Assembly: GCF_000238255.3 (NCBI RefSeq)
Contig: NZ_CP011039.1
Span: 2,467,001 to 2,531,000 of the forward strand
Reading direction: 5' to 3'
Length of the DNA stretch: 64,000 nt
From: Pseudoalteromonas spongiae UST010723-006
Lineage (GTDB): Bacteria > Pseudomonadota > Gammaproteobacteria > Enterobacterales > Alteromonadaceae
Under the pieces are notes generated by a model that did not search any database, was not told the DNA's origin, and saw only the letters and a program-made list of their open reading frames with translations. Positions 9,701 to 20,190 of this stretch are shown in pieces. The stretch's first letter is position 1. Every line of letters begins with the position of its first letter. A program made the position numbers and the translations under genes.

Positions 9701-10361
9701 GGTTAATTTGCAGTCGGTGGCTTTGTTGGCCACTGGCCCAGTACTTTCGCTCAAATGGAGTAATTGCTGTGTCTGCACTATATGGCGTTACAGACACATC
9801 CACGCCAGCTAAACCAAGGGCAAAGGCAAACTCATCAACATAGGTTTGCCAATTACTTCTTACTTCAAGTTGACCACCAATTTTCACAATATAAGGAAAC
9901 ACCGGTGCTCCATGCCAGCGGCGCCCTAAATGTTTAGCTTTAGGCCACGGGTTTGGATACAACAAGTAATGATGTGTCACCTGCCATTGATGCTCAACCA
10001 CCAAGCGCCAAAAGTCATTTAAATCTGCACGTACTAATAAGTACTGACCGTTTTCAGTTTGCTTGTATTCAACATCATGTTTTTCAATACGATGTGCCGA
10101 CTTATCAATGCCTATAACTAAGGCATCTGGGTGCTTGCGCGCTAAATTAGCGGTGCTTTCACCTACCCCGCAGCATGAATCGAGAATAATCGGCCCAGCA
10201 AATTGCTGTACCTTCTTATTGACTTCATCAAAAGCCGTTTGCGTATGCGCTGCAATCGGCTTCTTAAACTCAGAACTTAGGTGCTTACGTACCACTTCTT
10301 CTAACTTTTCATTTAGTCCTTGTTGATTCGAACTAATACTTCTTGAATTTGCGTCAGACAT
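9687..10361 (-). CDS. TrmB-like SAM-dependent methyltransferase (short paralogue)
   Basis: A 224-residue protein with a class I SAM-binding motif, ILDSCCGVGEST, followed by VIGIDKSAHR. The YPNPWPKAKHLGRRW segment resembles the FPDPWHKKRHNKRR motif of tRNA (guanine-46-N7) methyltransferase TrmB. It differs from canonical TrmB in its N-terminus and in the Cys-rich motif I, so it is more likely a paralogue than the housekeeping enzyme. The substrate is unknown. The ATG at 10361 is used; the frame extends to 10394 inside the upstream permease gene. It is the last gene of a run with the ABC-2 exporter and its stop overlaps the EAL gene. Confidence 0.75.
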   Translation of the reverse strand: MSDANSRSISSNQQGLNEKLEEVVRKHLSSEFKKPIAAHTQTAFDEVNKKVQQFAGPIILDSCCGVGESTANLARKHPDALVIGIDKSAHRIEKHDVEYKQTENGQYLLVRADLNDFWRLVVEHQWQVTHHYLLYPNPWPKAKHLGRRWHGAPVFPYIVKIGGQLEVRSNWQTYVDEFAFALGLAGVDVSVTPYSADTAITPFERKYWASGQQSHRLQINLNSL

Positions 10362-10365
10362 AATT

Positions 10366-11133
10366 TTAGTGGCGAATGCCAACCCCTTTATCAATTAAAC
10401 GGTATGCAACAGCAAATAACGCACTGATAAACGCAATAATTACTGCAAATGCCGTTGTGATATCTACATCAGATACACCTAAAAAGCCGTACCTAAATGC
10501 ATTAACCATATAAATAATTGGATTAAATTGTGAAACGCCTTGCCAAAAATCAGGTAACAAGGTGATTGAATAAAACACGCCACCTAAATAAGTTAGCGGC
10601 GTTAAAACAAAGGTGGGGATAATGCTGATATCGTCAAAGCTATTAGCGTATACCGCATTAATTAAACCACCGAGCGCAAACACGGCTGCGGTAAGTAATA
10701 CTGTGGCAAAAATAACGGCAACATTATGAATTTGAATATCAACAAAAAACAGCGACAAAATAGTGACGATAATGCCAACACATAGGCCGCGTGCCATACC
10801 GCCGCCCATATAGCCTAATACAATAATATAGGTAGGCACTGGCGAAACTAGCAGCTCCTCAATGCTTTTTTGAAATTTCGTTGAATAAAAGCTCGATGCC
10901 ACATTGGAATAAGAGTTGGTAATCACCGACATCATGATCAGACCCGGTACAATAAACTCCATATAGTTAAAGCCACCCATATCACCAATACGTGAGCCAA
11001 TTAGGTTGCCAAAAATAACAAAGTACAGTGACATGGTAATTGCTGGCGGCACTAAGGTTTGCACCCAAATTCGGGTAAAGCGAATACACTCTTTGATCCA
11101 CAGTGTTTTTAATGCAGTAAATTGACTACTCAT
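10366..11133 (-). CDS. yadH: ABC-2 type exporter permease, YadH family
   Basis: A 255-residue inner-membrane protein with about six hydrophobic segments and the ABC-2 fold, including the conserved FNYMEFIVPGLIMMS stretch and LTPLTYLGGVFYS near the C-terminus. It pairs with the ATPase gene that ends 2 bp upstream. YadGH-type exporters have no established substrate; lipids or drugs have been suggested. It is followed by the methyltransferase after 4 bp. Confidence 0.85.
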   Translation of the reverse strand: MSSQFTALKTLWIKECIRFTRIWVQTLVPPAITMSLYFVIFGNLIGSRIGDMGGFNYMEFIVPGLIMMSVITNSYSNVASSFYSTKFQKSIEELLVSPVPTYIIVLGYMGGGMARGLCVGIIVTILSLFFVDIQIHNVAVIFATVLLTAAVFALGGLINAVYANSFDDISIIPTFVLTPLTYLGGVFYSITLLPDFWQGVSQFNPIIYMVNAFRYGFLGVSDVDITTAFAVIIAFISALFAVAYRLIDKGVGIRH

Positions 11134-11135
11134 AA

Positions 11136-12056
11136 TTATTGCTCGCGCCCCTTTTCAACAATCGCAACAAATAGCTCTTCTAATCGATTCGCTTTATTAC
11201 GCATACTTAGCACCGTATTACCTGACGTACTTAATGCATCAAATACATCATTTAACCCTTGTGATTTTTCCACATCTACTTCGATTGTATGGTCGTCAAT
11301 CTCACGAGTTGTGTAACCATCAAGTGAAAATGCCGATGTTGGCTGCTTGAGATCAAGAATAAAAGTTTCTTTATCAAGCTTTGCCAACAGTGACTTCATA
11401 TTGGTGTTTTCAATAATTTGACCTTTATCGATAATCGCAATGTTTTTACACAACATTTCCGCTTCTTCAAGGTAATGAGTGGTGAGAATAATCGTCACGC
11501 CTTGCAAGTTTATTTCTTTTAAGAATTCCCACATAGAGCGACGCAACTCAATATCAACGCCTGCCGTGGGTTCGTCTAAAATCAGCAGTTGAGGTTTGTG
11601 CATTAACGCACGTGCAATCATTAAACGGCGTTTCATACCACCTGAAAGCGTGCGCGCTTGCTTATCTTTTTTATCAGCAAGGCCAAGTTGTGCAAGCAAC
11701 TCATCAGCACGCTTGTGCGCCTCTGCGCGTGGCACGCCATAGTAACCCGCTTGGTTAACAAGGATTTGGTTAAGTGTTTCAAACTGACTAAAGTTAAATT
11801 CCTGCGGTACTAACCCTAAATTAGTTTTAGCCTTACCAAGGTCGGTATCAATATCATGACCGAAGACTTTTACCGTGCCTTTGGTTTTATTAACAAGTGA
11901 AGAAATCACACCAATTGTGGTTGATTTGCCAGCACCATTAGCACCTAACAGTGCAAAAAAGTCGCCTTTTTCGACTGTTAAATCAATTCCTTTAACAGCT
12001 TGAACACCGTTACTGTAGGTTTTTTCTAAACCAACAATTTCGAGAGCTTTTGTCAT
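11136..12056 (-). CDS. yadG: ABC transporter ATP-binding protein, YadG family
   Basis: A 306-residue ATPase with Walker A GANGAGKST, signature LSGGMKRR, Walker B LLILDEPTAGVD and switch motif TTHYLEEAE. A short C-terminal extension after residue 220 is typical of YadG-like exporters. The open frame reaches 12107, but the ATG at 12056 (MTKALEIVGLEKTY) matches the family start. It works with the adjacent permease as a half-transporter dimer. Confidence 0.88.
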   Translation of the reverse strand: MTKALEIVGLEKTYSNGVQAVKGIDLTVEKGDFFALLGANGAGKSTTIGVISSLVNKTKGTVKVFGHDIDTDLGKAKTNLGLVPQEFNFSQFETLNQILVNQAGYYGVPRAEAHKRADELLAQLGLADKKDKQARTLSGGMKRRLMIARALMHKPQLLILDEPTAGVDIELRRSMWEFLKEINLQGVTIILTTHYLEEAEMLCKNIAIIDKGQIIENTNMKSLLAKLDKETFILDLKQPTSAFSLDGYTTREIDDHTIEVDVEKSQGLNDVFDALSTSGNTVLSMRNKANRLEELFVAIVEKGREQ

Positions 12057-12088
12057 TGTGTTTTGCGTTCCAATTTTGAATGGATTAA

Positions 12089-12715
12089 TTAGCAGCCGTA
12101 GCCCCAACGTTTAGCCAGCGTATGCTCAATAGAGAGATGATCTAAAATGCGCGCCACCATAAAGTTAACCAAGTCGTCAATTGAGCTAGGGTTATGATAA
12201 AACCCAGGTGCTGCGGGCATAATAGTGACACCTAGTTGCGCCAGCTTATGCATATTTTCAAGATGAATCGCGCTAAGCGGTGTTTCGCGCACCACCAGCA
12301 TTAATTGGCCTTTTTCTTTAATCACCACATCAGCAGCACGCTCTAATAAGTTATCAGATGCACCATGACTAATCGCCGAAACAGTACCTGCACTACACGG
12401 GCAGACAATCATCTTTTTAGGTGCAGCACTACCCGATGCCACAGGGCTAAACCAGTTATCTTTACCAAATGCTTTTAGTTGATTTGGCTTGGCATTAAAT
12501 AAGCTTGTCAGTTGCTCAGTTGCCTTTTCTTCGTTGCCCGATAGTTTTACATCTGATTCCGTATCAAGTACTACACGGGCAGCGCTTGATACCAACACAA
12601 ATACTTGGTGATTTAACGAAATTAGCGTTTCAATTAATTTTAAACCATACGGCATACCTGAAGCACCGCTAAATGCAACGGTAATGGTTTCATTAAATTC
12701 ATGGTTTTGCGTCAT
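12089..12715 (-). CDS. ubiX: Flavin prenyltransferase UbiX
   Basis: A 208-residue flavoprotein with the FMN-binding N-terminal loop [11 protein letters not shown] and the conserved [14 protein letters not shown] and [13 protein letters not shown] motifs. UbiX prenylates FMN to make the cofactor of the UbiD decarboxylase in ubiquinone synthesis. The ATG at 12715 has AGGCT upstream and is preferred over the longer frame starting at 12742 inside mpl. It follows mpl with a 7-bp gap and is probably co-transcribed. Confidence 0.93.
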   Translation of the reverse strand: MTQNHEFNETITVAFSGASGMPYGLKLIETLISLNHQVFVLVSSAARVVLDTESDVKLSGNEEKATEQLTSLFNAKPNQLKAFGKDNWFSPVASGSAAPKKMIVCPCSAGTVSAISHGASDNLLERAADVVIKEKGQLMLVVRETPLSAIHLENMHKLAQLGVTIMPAAPGFYHNPSSIDDLVNFMVARILDHLSIEHTLAKRWGYGC

Positions 12716-12722
12716 AAAAAGC

Positions 12723-14066
12723 CTATTTGTTGGCGAGCGCATCTAAAATACGATTATGAATATTTTCAAAGCCACCATTGCTCATTACCAATATATGGTC
12801 GCCGGCAGTTGCTTTTTCAAGTAGCGTTTTAACGATCTCATCTGTGCTGTTAAAACATAAAGCGCCAGCGTTATTGGCAGCCTCTTTGAGTGACCAGCTT
12901 AGATTCTCAGGCTCAAATAAAATCACATCGTCGGCATTTTCGAGCGACGCTAATAATGTATTTTGATGTACGCCCATTTTCATTGTATTGGAACGTGGTT
13001 CTAATACGGCAAAAATACGCGCTTGGCCCACTTTTGCTCTAAGCCCAGCTAACGTCGTTTTAATAGCAGTAGGGTGATGGGCGAAATCATCGTAGAGCTT
13101 AATGCCCGCAACCTCGCCTTTTAATTCCATACGACGTTTTGGTGAAATAAACTCGGCCAGCGCCGCAATTGATGTTTCAACAGGAATACCTACATGACGT
13201 GCTGCTGCAATCGTCATTAAAGCGTTTTTAACATTATGTTCGCCAATAGCTTGCCAGCTCACACGGCCAACAATATCACCACCAAGAAGCACATCAAACT
13301 CACTGCCATCGGCGTTTATAAGTTGATAATCCCAGTCATTGCCAAGTTGCTCTTGCTCACTCCAACAACCTTTTTCTATCACTTGCTGAATATTCACATC
13401 ATCGCTTGGCCAAATCACTTTACCTTGCCCTGGTACAATGCGTAATAAGTGATGAAACTGCTTTTGAATTGCCGCTAAATCTTCAAAAATATCAGCGTGG
13501 TCAAATTCAAGGTTATTGAGAATTAAAGTACGCGGTAAGTAGTGTACAAACTTGCTACGCTTATCAAAAAATGCGGTGTCATATTCATCCGCTTCAATAA
13601 CAAAAAACGGTGTTTTACCTATGCGCGCCGACAGGCCAAAGTTTTGTACTACACCACCAATTAAAAAACTTGGATCAAGACCTGCGTATTCTAATACCCA
13701 TGCAAGCATACTTGCAGTGGTAGTTTTACCATGGGTGCCCGACACCGCTAGTACCCACGCATCTTGCAGTACATTGTGCTTTAACCATTCTGGGCCCGAC
13801 GTATAAGGAATACGATTTTCAAGCACATATTCAACGCATGGATTACCACGGCTCATAGCATTGCCAATCACCACAATATCTGGTTGTGGTTTTAACTGAG
13901 CAACATCGTAACCTTGAATTAGCTCAATGCCTAAAGACTCAAGTTGAGTACTCATTGGTGGGTAAACGTTTTGATCTGAGCCTGTAACTTTATGGCCCAA
14001 GGATTTTGCAATGGCTGCGATGCCCCCCATAAAGGTGCCGCAAATACCTAAAATATGAATATGCAT
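12723..14066 (-). CDS. mpl: UDP-MurNAc:L-Ala-gamma-D-Glu-meso-DAP ligase Mpl
   Basis: A 447-residue Mur ligase that reattaches recycled murein tripeptide to UDP-MurNAc in the cytoplasm. The N-terminal Rossmann motif [12 protein letters not shown], the ATP loop [12 protein letters not shown] and the central [16 protein letters not shown] motif identify the Mpl branch of the family. The length equals the usual 450 residues or so. In E. coli mpl neighbours fbp; here fbp lies one gene away, divergently. ubiX follows closely. Confidence 0.95.
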   Translation of the reverse strand: MHIHILGICGTFMGGIAAIAKSLGHKVTGSDQNVYPPMSTQLESLGIELIQGYDVAQLKPQPDIVVIGNAMSRGNPCVEYVLENRIPYTSGPEWLKHNVLQDAWVLAVSGTHGKTTTASMLAWVLEYAGLDPSFLIGGVVQNFGLSARIGKTPFFVIEADEYDTAFFDKRSKFVHYLPRTLILNNLEFDHADIFEDLAAIQKQFHHLLRIVPGQGKVIWPSDDVNIQQVIEKGCWSEQEQLGNDWDYQLINADGSEFDVLLGGDIVGRVSWQAIGEHNVKNALMTIAAARHVGIPVETSIAALAEFISPKRRMELKGEVAGIKLYDDFAHHPTAIKTTLAGLRAKVGQARIFAVLEPRSNTMKMGVHQNTLLASLENADDVILFEPENLSWSLKEAANNAGALCFNSTDEIVKTLLEKATAGDHILVMSNGGFENIHNRILDALANK

Positions 14067-14124
14067 TGTTGTTGATTCTTGTCGTATAAATTCGATATGA
14101 GCTTTAAATAGATTAACAGTTCAA

Positions 14125-14156
14125 TAAAAAAGCCCATTAGATTTCGCTAATGGGCT
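14125..14156 (-). terminator. Terminator of the DUF5117 protease gene
   Basis: The 10-bp stem AGCCCATTAG/CTAATGGGCT is followed on the minus strand by TTTTTATT. Confidence 0.85.
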
Positions 14157-14184
14157 TAGTATGCCATAACTTACTATTTAGGTG

Positions 14185-16587
14185 TTAAATAGGTGAGCCC
14201 GGCGGCATCGGCAGTGGCTTAAAGTGACCTTGCCATTGACCCTCTTCTAACGATTTAAATAAGATATTCGCAAGATATTTCTTAAAGTTATCATTAGAAC
14301 GCGCAAATTTACGGGCTATAAATTCAATTTGTCCTGCTAGTTCAGCCTGTACTTCAGGGTCAGTTTTATCACTTAATGCAGTGTTCACTAAATGATATGC
14401 CGTTACCATTTGAATGCGCTGTGCCACTTGATGCAACATGCCTTGCTTTTGGTTACTGAAAAACACTTGCTCACTGAGTTGAAATAACACATTGCGCGCA
14501 CTTAATTGTTTGCTATCTCGCATCGCTTGGAAATGTAAACGATTTAGACGCTCGGAGTTTAACAGCAGGGTTAATGTGTGATTTGCTGATACTTCCGGTA
14601 ATGCTAACGGATCGAGTGTTAAACCGGTACGTCCAACTAGGCTTTCGCGGGTTTTGTATTCTCCGTACGCTTTTGGTGTAATCACATTAAGTACGAGCTC
14701 TGGCACTACTAACTGGTCCGCTTCAAGCGTTGCTAATAGCGCACTTAGTGCTTCTTTTTGTTTAGCAACATCAACAAGCTTGTTACCTTTAAACGTATCA
14801 CCACTACGTAATTCATAATCGTAATCAACACCTGCAATCAATTTAACCGCTGCTTCTGTTTGGTAACGGTGGAATAAATAAAGTGGAATAAACACTTCTT
14901 CTAGCTGCGATAGCGCCGTGCCATTTTTAATATTATGAATGCCAAACTTCGACATCGCTTTTTCACGAATGGAGAGCACTCGGTGTAGCTCTTGGCTTGG
15001 GTTTTCACCGTTATCCCATAAATGTGCTGTTGGGTGTGCGCCGCCTTTGGCACGTGCATCGCTGTCGGAAATAAACTCAAGGCCAAGGCGTTTATTTTCC
15101 GCTAAGATTTTTTCAAGCTCTTTTGCTTCGCTCAAAATTGGAAAATCAGAGTAGCCATACTTCACAACTTGAATATCCCACACACCTAAGCCTTTGCCAT
15201 AGCCGTTTTCAGTATTAAAGCTGCCATCATCATTAAAGCTCACTAACGGGTGCGGATAATCCATCACCGATGCGCGGTCTTTTACTGATGCAGAAAAGTT
15301 ATGCGCAATACCTAAGGTATGACCTACTTCATGCGCACTTAACTGGCGAATACGGTCAAGCGCCATCGCATGCAGTTTTTCTACGTTTTCATCACCTTTT
15401 AAATAAGGTGCTGCGAGTGCTTCTGCAATTAGAATATCTTGACGTACACGCAGAGAACCAAGCGTTACATGGCCTTTAATTATTTCACCTGTGCGTGGGT
15501 CGATAACACTTGAACCATATGACCAACCACGGGTTGCACGATGCACCCATTGGATTACGTTATAACGAATATCCATCGGATCTGCATTTTCAGGTAGCAT
15601 TCTTACTTGGTAAGCATTTTTATAGCCTGCCGCTTCAAAGGCTGCCTGCCACCATTTTGCACCATCGAGTAACGCTGTTTTTACCGGGTCGGGCACACCT
15701 GGGTCGAGGTAGTAAACAATTGGTTTAACGGCTTCTGAAATTTGAGCAGTTGGATCTTTTTTCGCTAAACGATGTTTTGGAATATAACGCACATACATAG
15801 ACTCAGATAACGGCGCTGCATAGTCTTTGTATTCTTCACTCCAAAAACCCGATTGCGGATGGAATTTACGTGGTTTAAAGCCATCATCCGGTATTTCAAT
15901 AAACGAGTGGTGTAAATGTACTGAAATAGCGTAAGGGTCTGGCGCTATTTGTTTGATGTATTTACCCGGCTTTGTGCCATTAAAGCTAACAATCGCTTCT
16001 AACTCAGTATTTTTAGCAAACGACTTAGAGCGCGGCATATAAACAGCACTTTTACTTTTATCTAAGCTAAAGCTTCCTTGGTTTCGACTCGCTAACGTTC
16101 TTGAAACGCCATGTACATCGGATAATAAATACGGTGTGTAATCAATTAAAGCGCGCTCATTGCTCACAGCTTTAATTTCAAAACCGTGCAATACGCTTGA
16201 AGCAAATGCTTCACGAATACTTTGCAGCTCAGCTTTGTTAGTACTGTTTGCACGGTAGTAAGTATTATTTTGTTTTAATAAAAGTTTGTTACCATGCTTT
16301 TCGAATTGCACAATTTTAGTATCACCTAACTGACCGCGATCAAGACCAATATCATTTGACCCTAGGCCGTAAGGCATACTTAGTTGCAACAGAAATTCAT
16401 GGTTTAATTTATCTACTTCTAAGTAAACCTTGCCCGAAGCATTATCGTAATAAAAGGTAAAATAACCCGGATAACGATTCATTTCGCGAGTAAATGATTC
16501 AATGGGTTTCAGGGTTGCCTGCGCTTTTGGTATACTTAACAGTAACAAAGCACAGATCAGCAGAAATGGTTGTACTAATCTTTGCAT
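14185..16587 (-). CDS. Exported zinc metalloprotease, DUF5117/DUF5118 family
   Basis: An 800-residue protein with a clear signal peptide (LVQPFLLICALLLLSIPKAQA). The extended zinc motif HEVGHTLGIAHNF, near residue 417, has the HExxHxxGxxH pattern of metzincins. The N-terminal DUF5118-like and DUF5117 regions precede it and a long helical C-terminal region follows. It is predicted to be periplasmic or surface-exposed. Substrates of this family are not established. It is monocistronic, divergent from fbp, and has its own terminator. Confidence 0.85.
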   Translation of the reverse strand: MQRLVQPFLLICALLLLSIPKAQATLKPIESFTREMNRYPGYFTFYYDNASGKVYLEVDKLNHEFLLQLSMPYGLGSNDIGLDRGQLGDTKIVQFEKHGNKLLLKQNNTYYRANSTNKAELQSIREAFASSVLHGFEIKAVSNERALIDYTPYLLSDVHGVSRTLASRNQGSFSLDKSKSAVYMPRSKSFAKNTELEAIVSFNGTKPGKYIKQIAPDPYAISVHLHHSFIEIPDDGFKPRKFHPQSGFWSEEYKDYAAPLSESMYVRYIPKHRLAKKDPTAQISEAVKPIVYYLDPGVPDPVKTALLDGAKWWQAAFEAAGYKNAYQVRMLPENADPMDIRYNVIQWVHRATRGWSYGSSVIDPRTGEIIKGHVTLGSLRVRQDILIAEALAAPYLKGDENVEKLHAMALDRIRQLSAHEVGHTLGIAHNFSASVKDRASVMDYPHPLVSFNDDGSFNTENGYGKGLGVWDIQVVKYGYSDFPILSEAKELEKILAENKRLGLEFISDSDARAKGGAHPTAHLWDNGENPSQELHRVLSIREKAMSKFGIHNIKNGTALSQLEEVFIPLYLFHRYQTEAAVKLIAGVDYDYELRSGDTFKGNKLVDVAKQKEALSALLATLEADQLVVPELVLNVITPKAYGEYKTRESLVGRTGLTLDPLALPEVSANHTLTLLLNSERLNRLHFQAMRDSKQLSARNVLFQLSEQVFFSNQKQGMLHQVAQRIQMVTAYHLVNTALSDKTDPEVQAELAGQIEFIARKFARSNDNFKKYLANILFKSLEEGQWQGHFKPLPMPPGSPI

Positions 16588-16743
16588 CTTTCTTTGTTAT
16601 TTCATTATCAATGGTGCATGGTGCTTAAATCATACACAAGCTAATGCACAATTGTATACAAATTTAACTGAGCGCTGCCGAAAGGTTGCCTGTTGCCACC
16701 CTCTCACTTTATGTGGCAATAAGCTATTAGTCAGGAATATAAA

Positions 16744-17712
16744 ATGCGTAGACTTCCACCAGTATTGATCGAAGACGGCTGTCCTCGTGATCTTTTATCA
16801 TTGATCAGAACGATTCTTGCTGCTTGTAAAGAAATTTCATTCCGCGTAAGCCAAGGTGAATTATCAGGTGTTTTAGGTTCAACCTTAGACGAGAACATTC
16901 AAGGTGAAACGCAAAAGAAGCTTGATGTTTTATCGAACCAGTTACTTAAAGATATTCTACTTGAGTCTGGCTACGTAAAAGCCATTGCATCTGAAGAAGA
17001 AGATTATACTGTTGCTGGCAACCCTGATGCTGAATATATCGTTGCATTTGACCCACTTGATGGTTCTTCAAATACCGATATTAACTCGTTAGTTGGCACT
17101 ATCTTCTCAATTATGAAAGCGCCAAAAGATAAAGCTGCTGATGATCAAAGCATTTTCATGCAAGCGGGCAAACACCAAGTGGCTGCAGGTTATGTACTGT
17201 ATGGACCATCTACTATGTTGGCGCTCACCATTGGTAAAGGTACGCGTTTATTCACATTAGATAGAACTCACGGCAGTTTCTTACTTACTGAAGATAAAGT
17301 AGCTATTCCTGAAGATACTAAAGAATTCGCAATTAATGCATCAAATCAGCGCCATTGGCTAACACCAATGCAAAACTATATTGCTGATTGCCTTGCAGGC
17401 GAAGAAGGCCCACGCAAGAAAAACTTCAATATGCGTTGGATTGCCTGCATGGTAGGTGATGTTCACCGTTTATTATGTCGCGGCGGTTTATTCACTTACC
17501 CTGAAGACACAAAAAATCCAGAAAAGCCATTCAAGCTGCGCTTACTTTATGAAGCAAACCCAATGGCAATGCTAGTAGAGCAAGCTGGCGGTGTTGCGTA
17601 TGCTGGCCTTGATCGTATTTTAGATATTGAACCGCAAGAAATTCACCAGCGCGTTGCTGTTACCATGGGTTCAAAAAATGAAGTGGAGATTTGCTTGGAT
17701 TATCACAAGTAA
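16744..17712 (+). CDS. fbp: Class I fructose-1,6-bisphosphatase
   Basis: A 322-residue enzyme that hydrolyses fructose-1,6-bisphosphate to fructose-6-phosphate in gluconeogenesis. The metal-binding motif [11 protein letters not shown] and the preceding ASEEED are intact, and the C-terminal [14 protein letters not shown] segment is typical. An AGGAA ribosome site is 6 bp from the ATG. It ends at a bidirectional hairpin shared with bfd. Confidence 0.97.
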   Translation: MRRLPPVLIEDGCPRDLLSLIRTILAACKEISFRVSQGELSGVLGSTLDENIQGETQKKLDVLSNQLLKDILLESGYVKAIASEEEDYTVAGNPDAEYIVAFDPLDGSSNTDINSLVGTIFSIMKAPKDKAADDQSIFMQAGKHQVAAGYVLYGPSTMLALTIGKGTRLFTLDRTHGSFLLTEDKVAIPEDTKEFAINASNQRHWLTPMQNYIADCLAGEEGPRKKNFNMRWIACMVGDVHRLLCRGGLFTYPEDTKNPEKPFKLRLLYEANPMAMLVEQAGGVAYAGLDRILDIEPQEIHQRVAVTMGSKNEVEICLDYHK

Positions 17713-17734
17713 GCACTCTTTATTTTGAGTAATA

Positions 17735-17761
17735 AAAAACCGCGATTTACGCGGTTTTTTT
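17735..17761. terminator. Bidirectional terminator between fbp and bfd
   Basis: The stem AAACCGCG/CGCGGTTT with a 5-nt loop is flanked by A and T tracts. Confidence 0.85.
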
Positions 17762-17785
17762 AATTTAGAAATCTCATATTTTGAA

Positions 17786-18001
17786 TCAAGCTACTTTTTG
17801 GCAGCTGGTGTAATCAACACTTACTTTAATAGCTAATTCTTGCTGTGATTGTGTGATGACATCTTTTGCATGACATACACATTTACCACATTGACTGCCT
17901 ACACCTAAACAACCACGCACATCACGCATCGAATCCATACCATCGGTTACGGCCTGTTTAATCTGTTTTTCAGTAACTGCATGACAAATACAAACGTACA
18001 T
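17786..18001 (-). CDS. bfd: Bacterioferritin-associated ferredoxin Bfd
   Basis: A 71-residue [2Fe-2S] protein. Two N-terminal cysteines (MYVCICHAVTE) and two more in GSQCGKCVCHA give the CxC...CxxC ligand set of the BFD domain. Bfd reduces bacterioferritin to release stored iron. It is monocistronic behind a Fur box, which fits induction under iron limitation. Confidence 0.93.
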   Translation of the reverse strand: MYVCICHAVTEKQIKQAVTDGMDSMRDVRGCLGVGSQCGKCVCHAKDVITQSQQELAIKVSVDYTSCQKVA

Positions 18002-18050
18002 AATAAATGAGTGCTTTCAAAATTAATTACACTACAAATTTTAATGCTAT

Positions 18051-18065
18051 TGAGAATAATTTTCA
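18051..18065 (-). promoter_or_regulatory. Fur box upstream of bfd
   Basis: TGAGAATAATTTTCA matches the 7-1-7 Fur consensus TGATAATNATTATCA at all but two positions. It lies 50 bp upstream of the bfd start, as expected for iron repression. Confidence 0.8.
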
Positions 18066-18130
18066 ATAATATTAATAACTGTAAAAACAGCTATTTACAA
18101 AAAAGCATTAATAAACTCACTTTTTACCCT

Positions 18131-18805
18131 TTAAATTTGACCATGCTCAGCAAAGGAATGCGTATTACCTGCTGCAATTATAATGTGATCTAAAATACTC
18201 ACATCAATCAACGCAAGTGTGTCTGATAGTCGCTTAGTTATTAATTTATCTGCCTCTGAAGGCTCAGCAATACCACTGGGGTGATTATGGGCCAAAATCA
18301 CATTTGCCGCGTTGTATTTTAATACCGTAGTAACAACTTCTCGTGGGTAGACCGATGCGGCATTAATGGTGCCTTGAAATAGATTGACCGATTTAATGAG
18401 CCTATTTTGGCTATCAAGCAGCAGCAAGTAAAAACATTCTTTGTGCTCTTTTTGTAATTCGCATTTTAAATAGTTAATTACCGAATAAGGCGAATCAAAT
18501 ACGGCTTCACGCTGAAGTTGCTCAGCAAAAAAGCGTTTACTTAATTCAAGCACAGCTTGCAGCTGCACATATTTTGCGGGCCCCAGCCCTAATTGTTGGC
18601 AGAATGAATCACATTCCAATGAAAAGAGCTGACCAATTGAGCCTTGTTGTTTGAGTAATGTATCGGCTAACTCAATGGCATTCAGCCCTTTAATGCCAGT
18701 ACGTAAAAAAATCGCCAATAACTCAGCATCGGTTAAACTACTAGCGCCTTTACTTAATAACTTTTCTCTTGGTCTTGCCTCTATGGGCATTTGATTTATT
18801 TGCAT
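18131..18805 (-). CDS. radC: RadC family JAB/MPN-domain protein
   Basis: A 224-residue protein with an N-terminal helix-hairpin-helix region (SLTDAELLAIFLRTG) and a C-terminal JAMM metalloprotease-like domain. The motif HNHPSG followed by a downstream Asp (SEADK) is intact. The cellular role is unsettled; the older DNA repair name is not well supported. It is divergent from coaBC, as in other gammaproteobacteria. Confidence 0.92.
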   Translation of the reverse strand: MQINQMPIEARPREKLLSKGASSLTDAELLAIFLRTGIKGLNAIELADTLLKQQGSIGQLFSLECDSFCQQLGLGPAKYVQLQAVLELSKRFFAEQLQREAVFDSPYSVINYLKCELQKEHKECFYLLLLDSQNRLIKSVNLFQGTINAASVYPREVVTTVLKYNAANVILAHNHPSGIAEPSEADKLITKRLSDTLALIDVSILDHIIIAAGNTHSFAEHGQI

Positions 18806-18899
18806 TTAACGATCCATGTTAACGTTTGAAATCATTTTATTAGTATAGCCAGCCTCGCCAAAAATTATGGAAAATGGTATGGTTTAGCTAATTTAAAAC

Positions 18900-20108
18900 A
18901 TGTCATTAAATATTATGTCGAAGAAAATTGTATTGGGAATTACGGGCGGTATTGCTGCTTATAAATGTGCTGAATTAACAAGACGTTTAACCGAAAACGG
19001 TGCGCAAGTTAAAGTGGTAATGACCGACTCTGCGCAACAGTTTATAACCCCACTTACCATGCAAGCTGTATCAGGTAATCCTGTTTCGACATCCTTACTT
19101 GACCCTGCGGCAGAAGCGGCAATGGGGCATATTGAATTTGCTAAATGGGCTGACCTTATTTTAATTGCCCCAGCCAGCGCTAACACCATAGCTAAAATGG
19201 CCCATGGTATGGCCGACGATCTATTAACCACTTTGGTACTCGCAACCCCGGCAAAAGTGGCGATTGCACCGGCAATGAATCAACAAATGTACGCCCACCC
19301 TGCAACCCAGCAAAACTTACAAAAATTAAGTGAATATGGAGTGTCTATTTGGGGACCTGCCAGTGGCGAGCAAGCTTGTGGCGATGTAGGTAAAGGGCGA
19401 ATGCTTGAGCCAAACGAACTAGTTGAACTGTGTTTAATGCGCCATGAAACACCTCTGCTTGCAGGCAAAACCGTTACTATTACAGCGGGTCCAACTCGTG
19501 AAGCGCTTGACCCTGTGCGTTTTATCTCTAATCACAGCTCAGGGAAAATGGGATTTTCATTGGCCCGTGCAGCAAAAGCGCTAGGAGCTAATGTAAACCT
19601 AATTAGTGGCCCAGTGAATTTAACCACACCGAGTGAAGTAAATCGTTTTGATGTAGAAAGTGCACAACAAATGCATGATGCTGCCATGGAACTAGCTGTT
19701 AATTCAGATGTATTTATAGGCTGCGCTGCTGTTGCCGATTACAAGGCAACAACGACTGCAAATAATAAAATAAAAAAACAGGGCGATACCATGACCATTG
19801 AGCTCAGCAAAAACCCTGACATTATTGCCTCAGTTGCTGCACTCAAAGCAAATCGCCCGTTTACAGTAGGCTTTGCAGCCGAAACCAACGATGTTGCTAA
19901 CTACGCCAAAGGCAAATTAAAAAATAAAAATCTCGATATGATTTGCGCTAACGATGTGTCTGATTCTAGCATTGGTTTTAATAGTGAAAACAATGCCATG
20001 ACACTGTTTTGGCCAGAGGGTGAACGCCACTTATCACTACAATCGAAACAACAAATTAGCCATTTAATATTGAAAGAAATCGCGTCAAAACTCGCGGCTA
20101 AAAAGTAA
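18900..20108 (+). CDS. coaBC: Bifunctional phosphopantothenoylcysteine decarboxylase/synthase CoaBC
   Basis: A 402-residue fusion in coenzyme A synthesis. The N-terminal CoaC flavodoxin-like half has [11 protein letters not shown], the APAMN loop and the active-site Cys loop [13 protein letters not shown]. The C-terminal CoaB half begins at [25 protein letters not shown] and has FAAETND. An ATG at 18915 is an alternative start. Two genes, coaBC and slmA, follow one another without the dut gene usually found between them. Confidence 0.95.
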   Translation: MSLNIMSKKIVLGITGGIAAYKCAELTRRLTENGAQVKVVMTDSAQQFITPLTMQAVSGNPVSTSLLDPAAEAAMGHIEFAKWADLILIAPASANTIAKMAHGMADDLLTTLVLATPAKVAIAPAMNQQMYAHPATQQNLQKLSEYGVSIWGPASGEQACGDVGKGRMLEPNELVELCLMRHETPLLAGKTVTITAGPTREALDPVRFISNHSSGKMGFSLARAAKALGANVNLISGPVNLTTPSEVNRFDVESAQQMHDAAMELAVNSDVFIGCAAVADYKATTTANNKIKKQGDTMTIELSKNPDIIASVAALKANRPFTVGFAAETNDVANYAKGKLKNKNLDMICANDVSDSSIGFNSENNAMTLFWPEGERHLSLQSKQQISHLILKEIASKLAAKK

Positions 20109-20190
20109 AAAAACTGGCATCTAAAATCATAAGTAATTAAGATATGCGCCTCTTGAGGTTGATAATAATGATAAGAAGTAAGGGATAAAA

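Noticed and set aside
20109..20190. Possible short dut gene between coaBC and slmA
   Set aside because: Only 82 bp, with no dUTPase motif in any frame.
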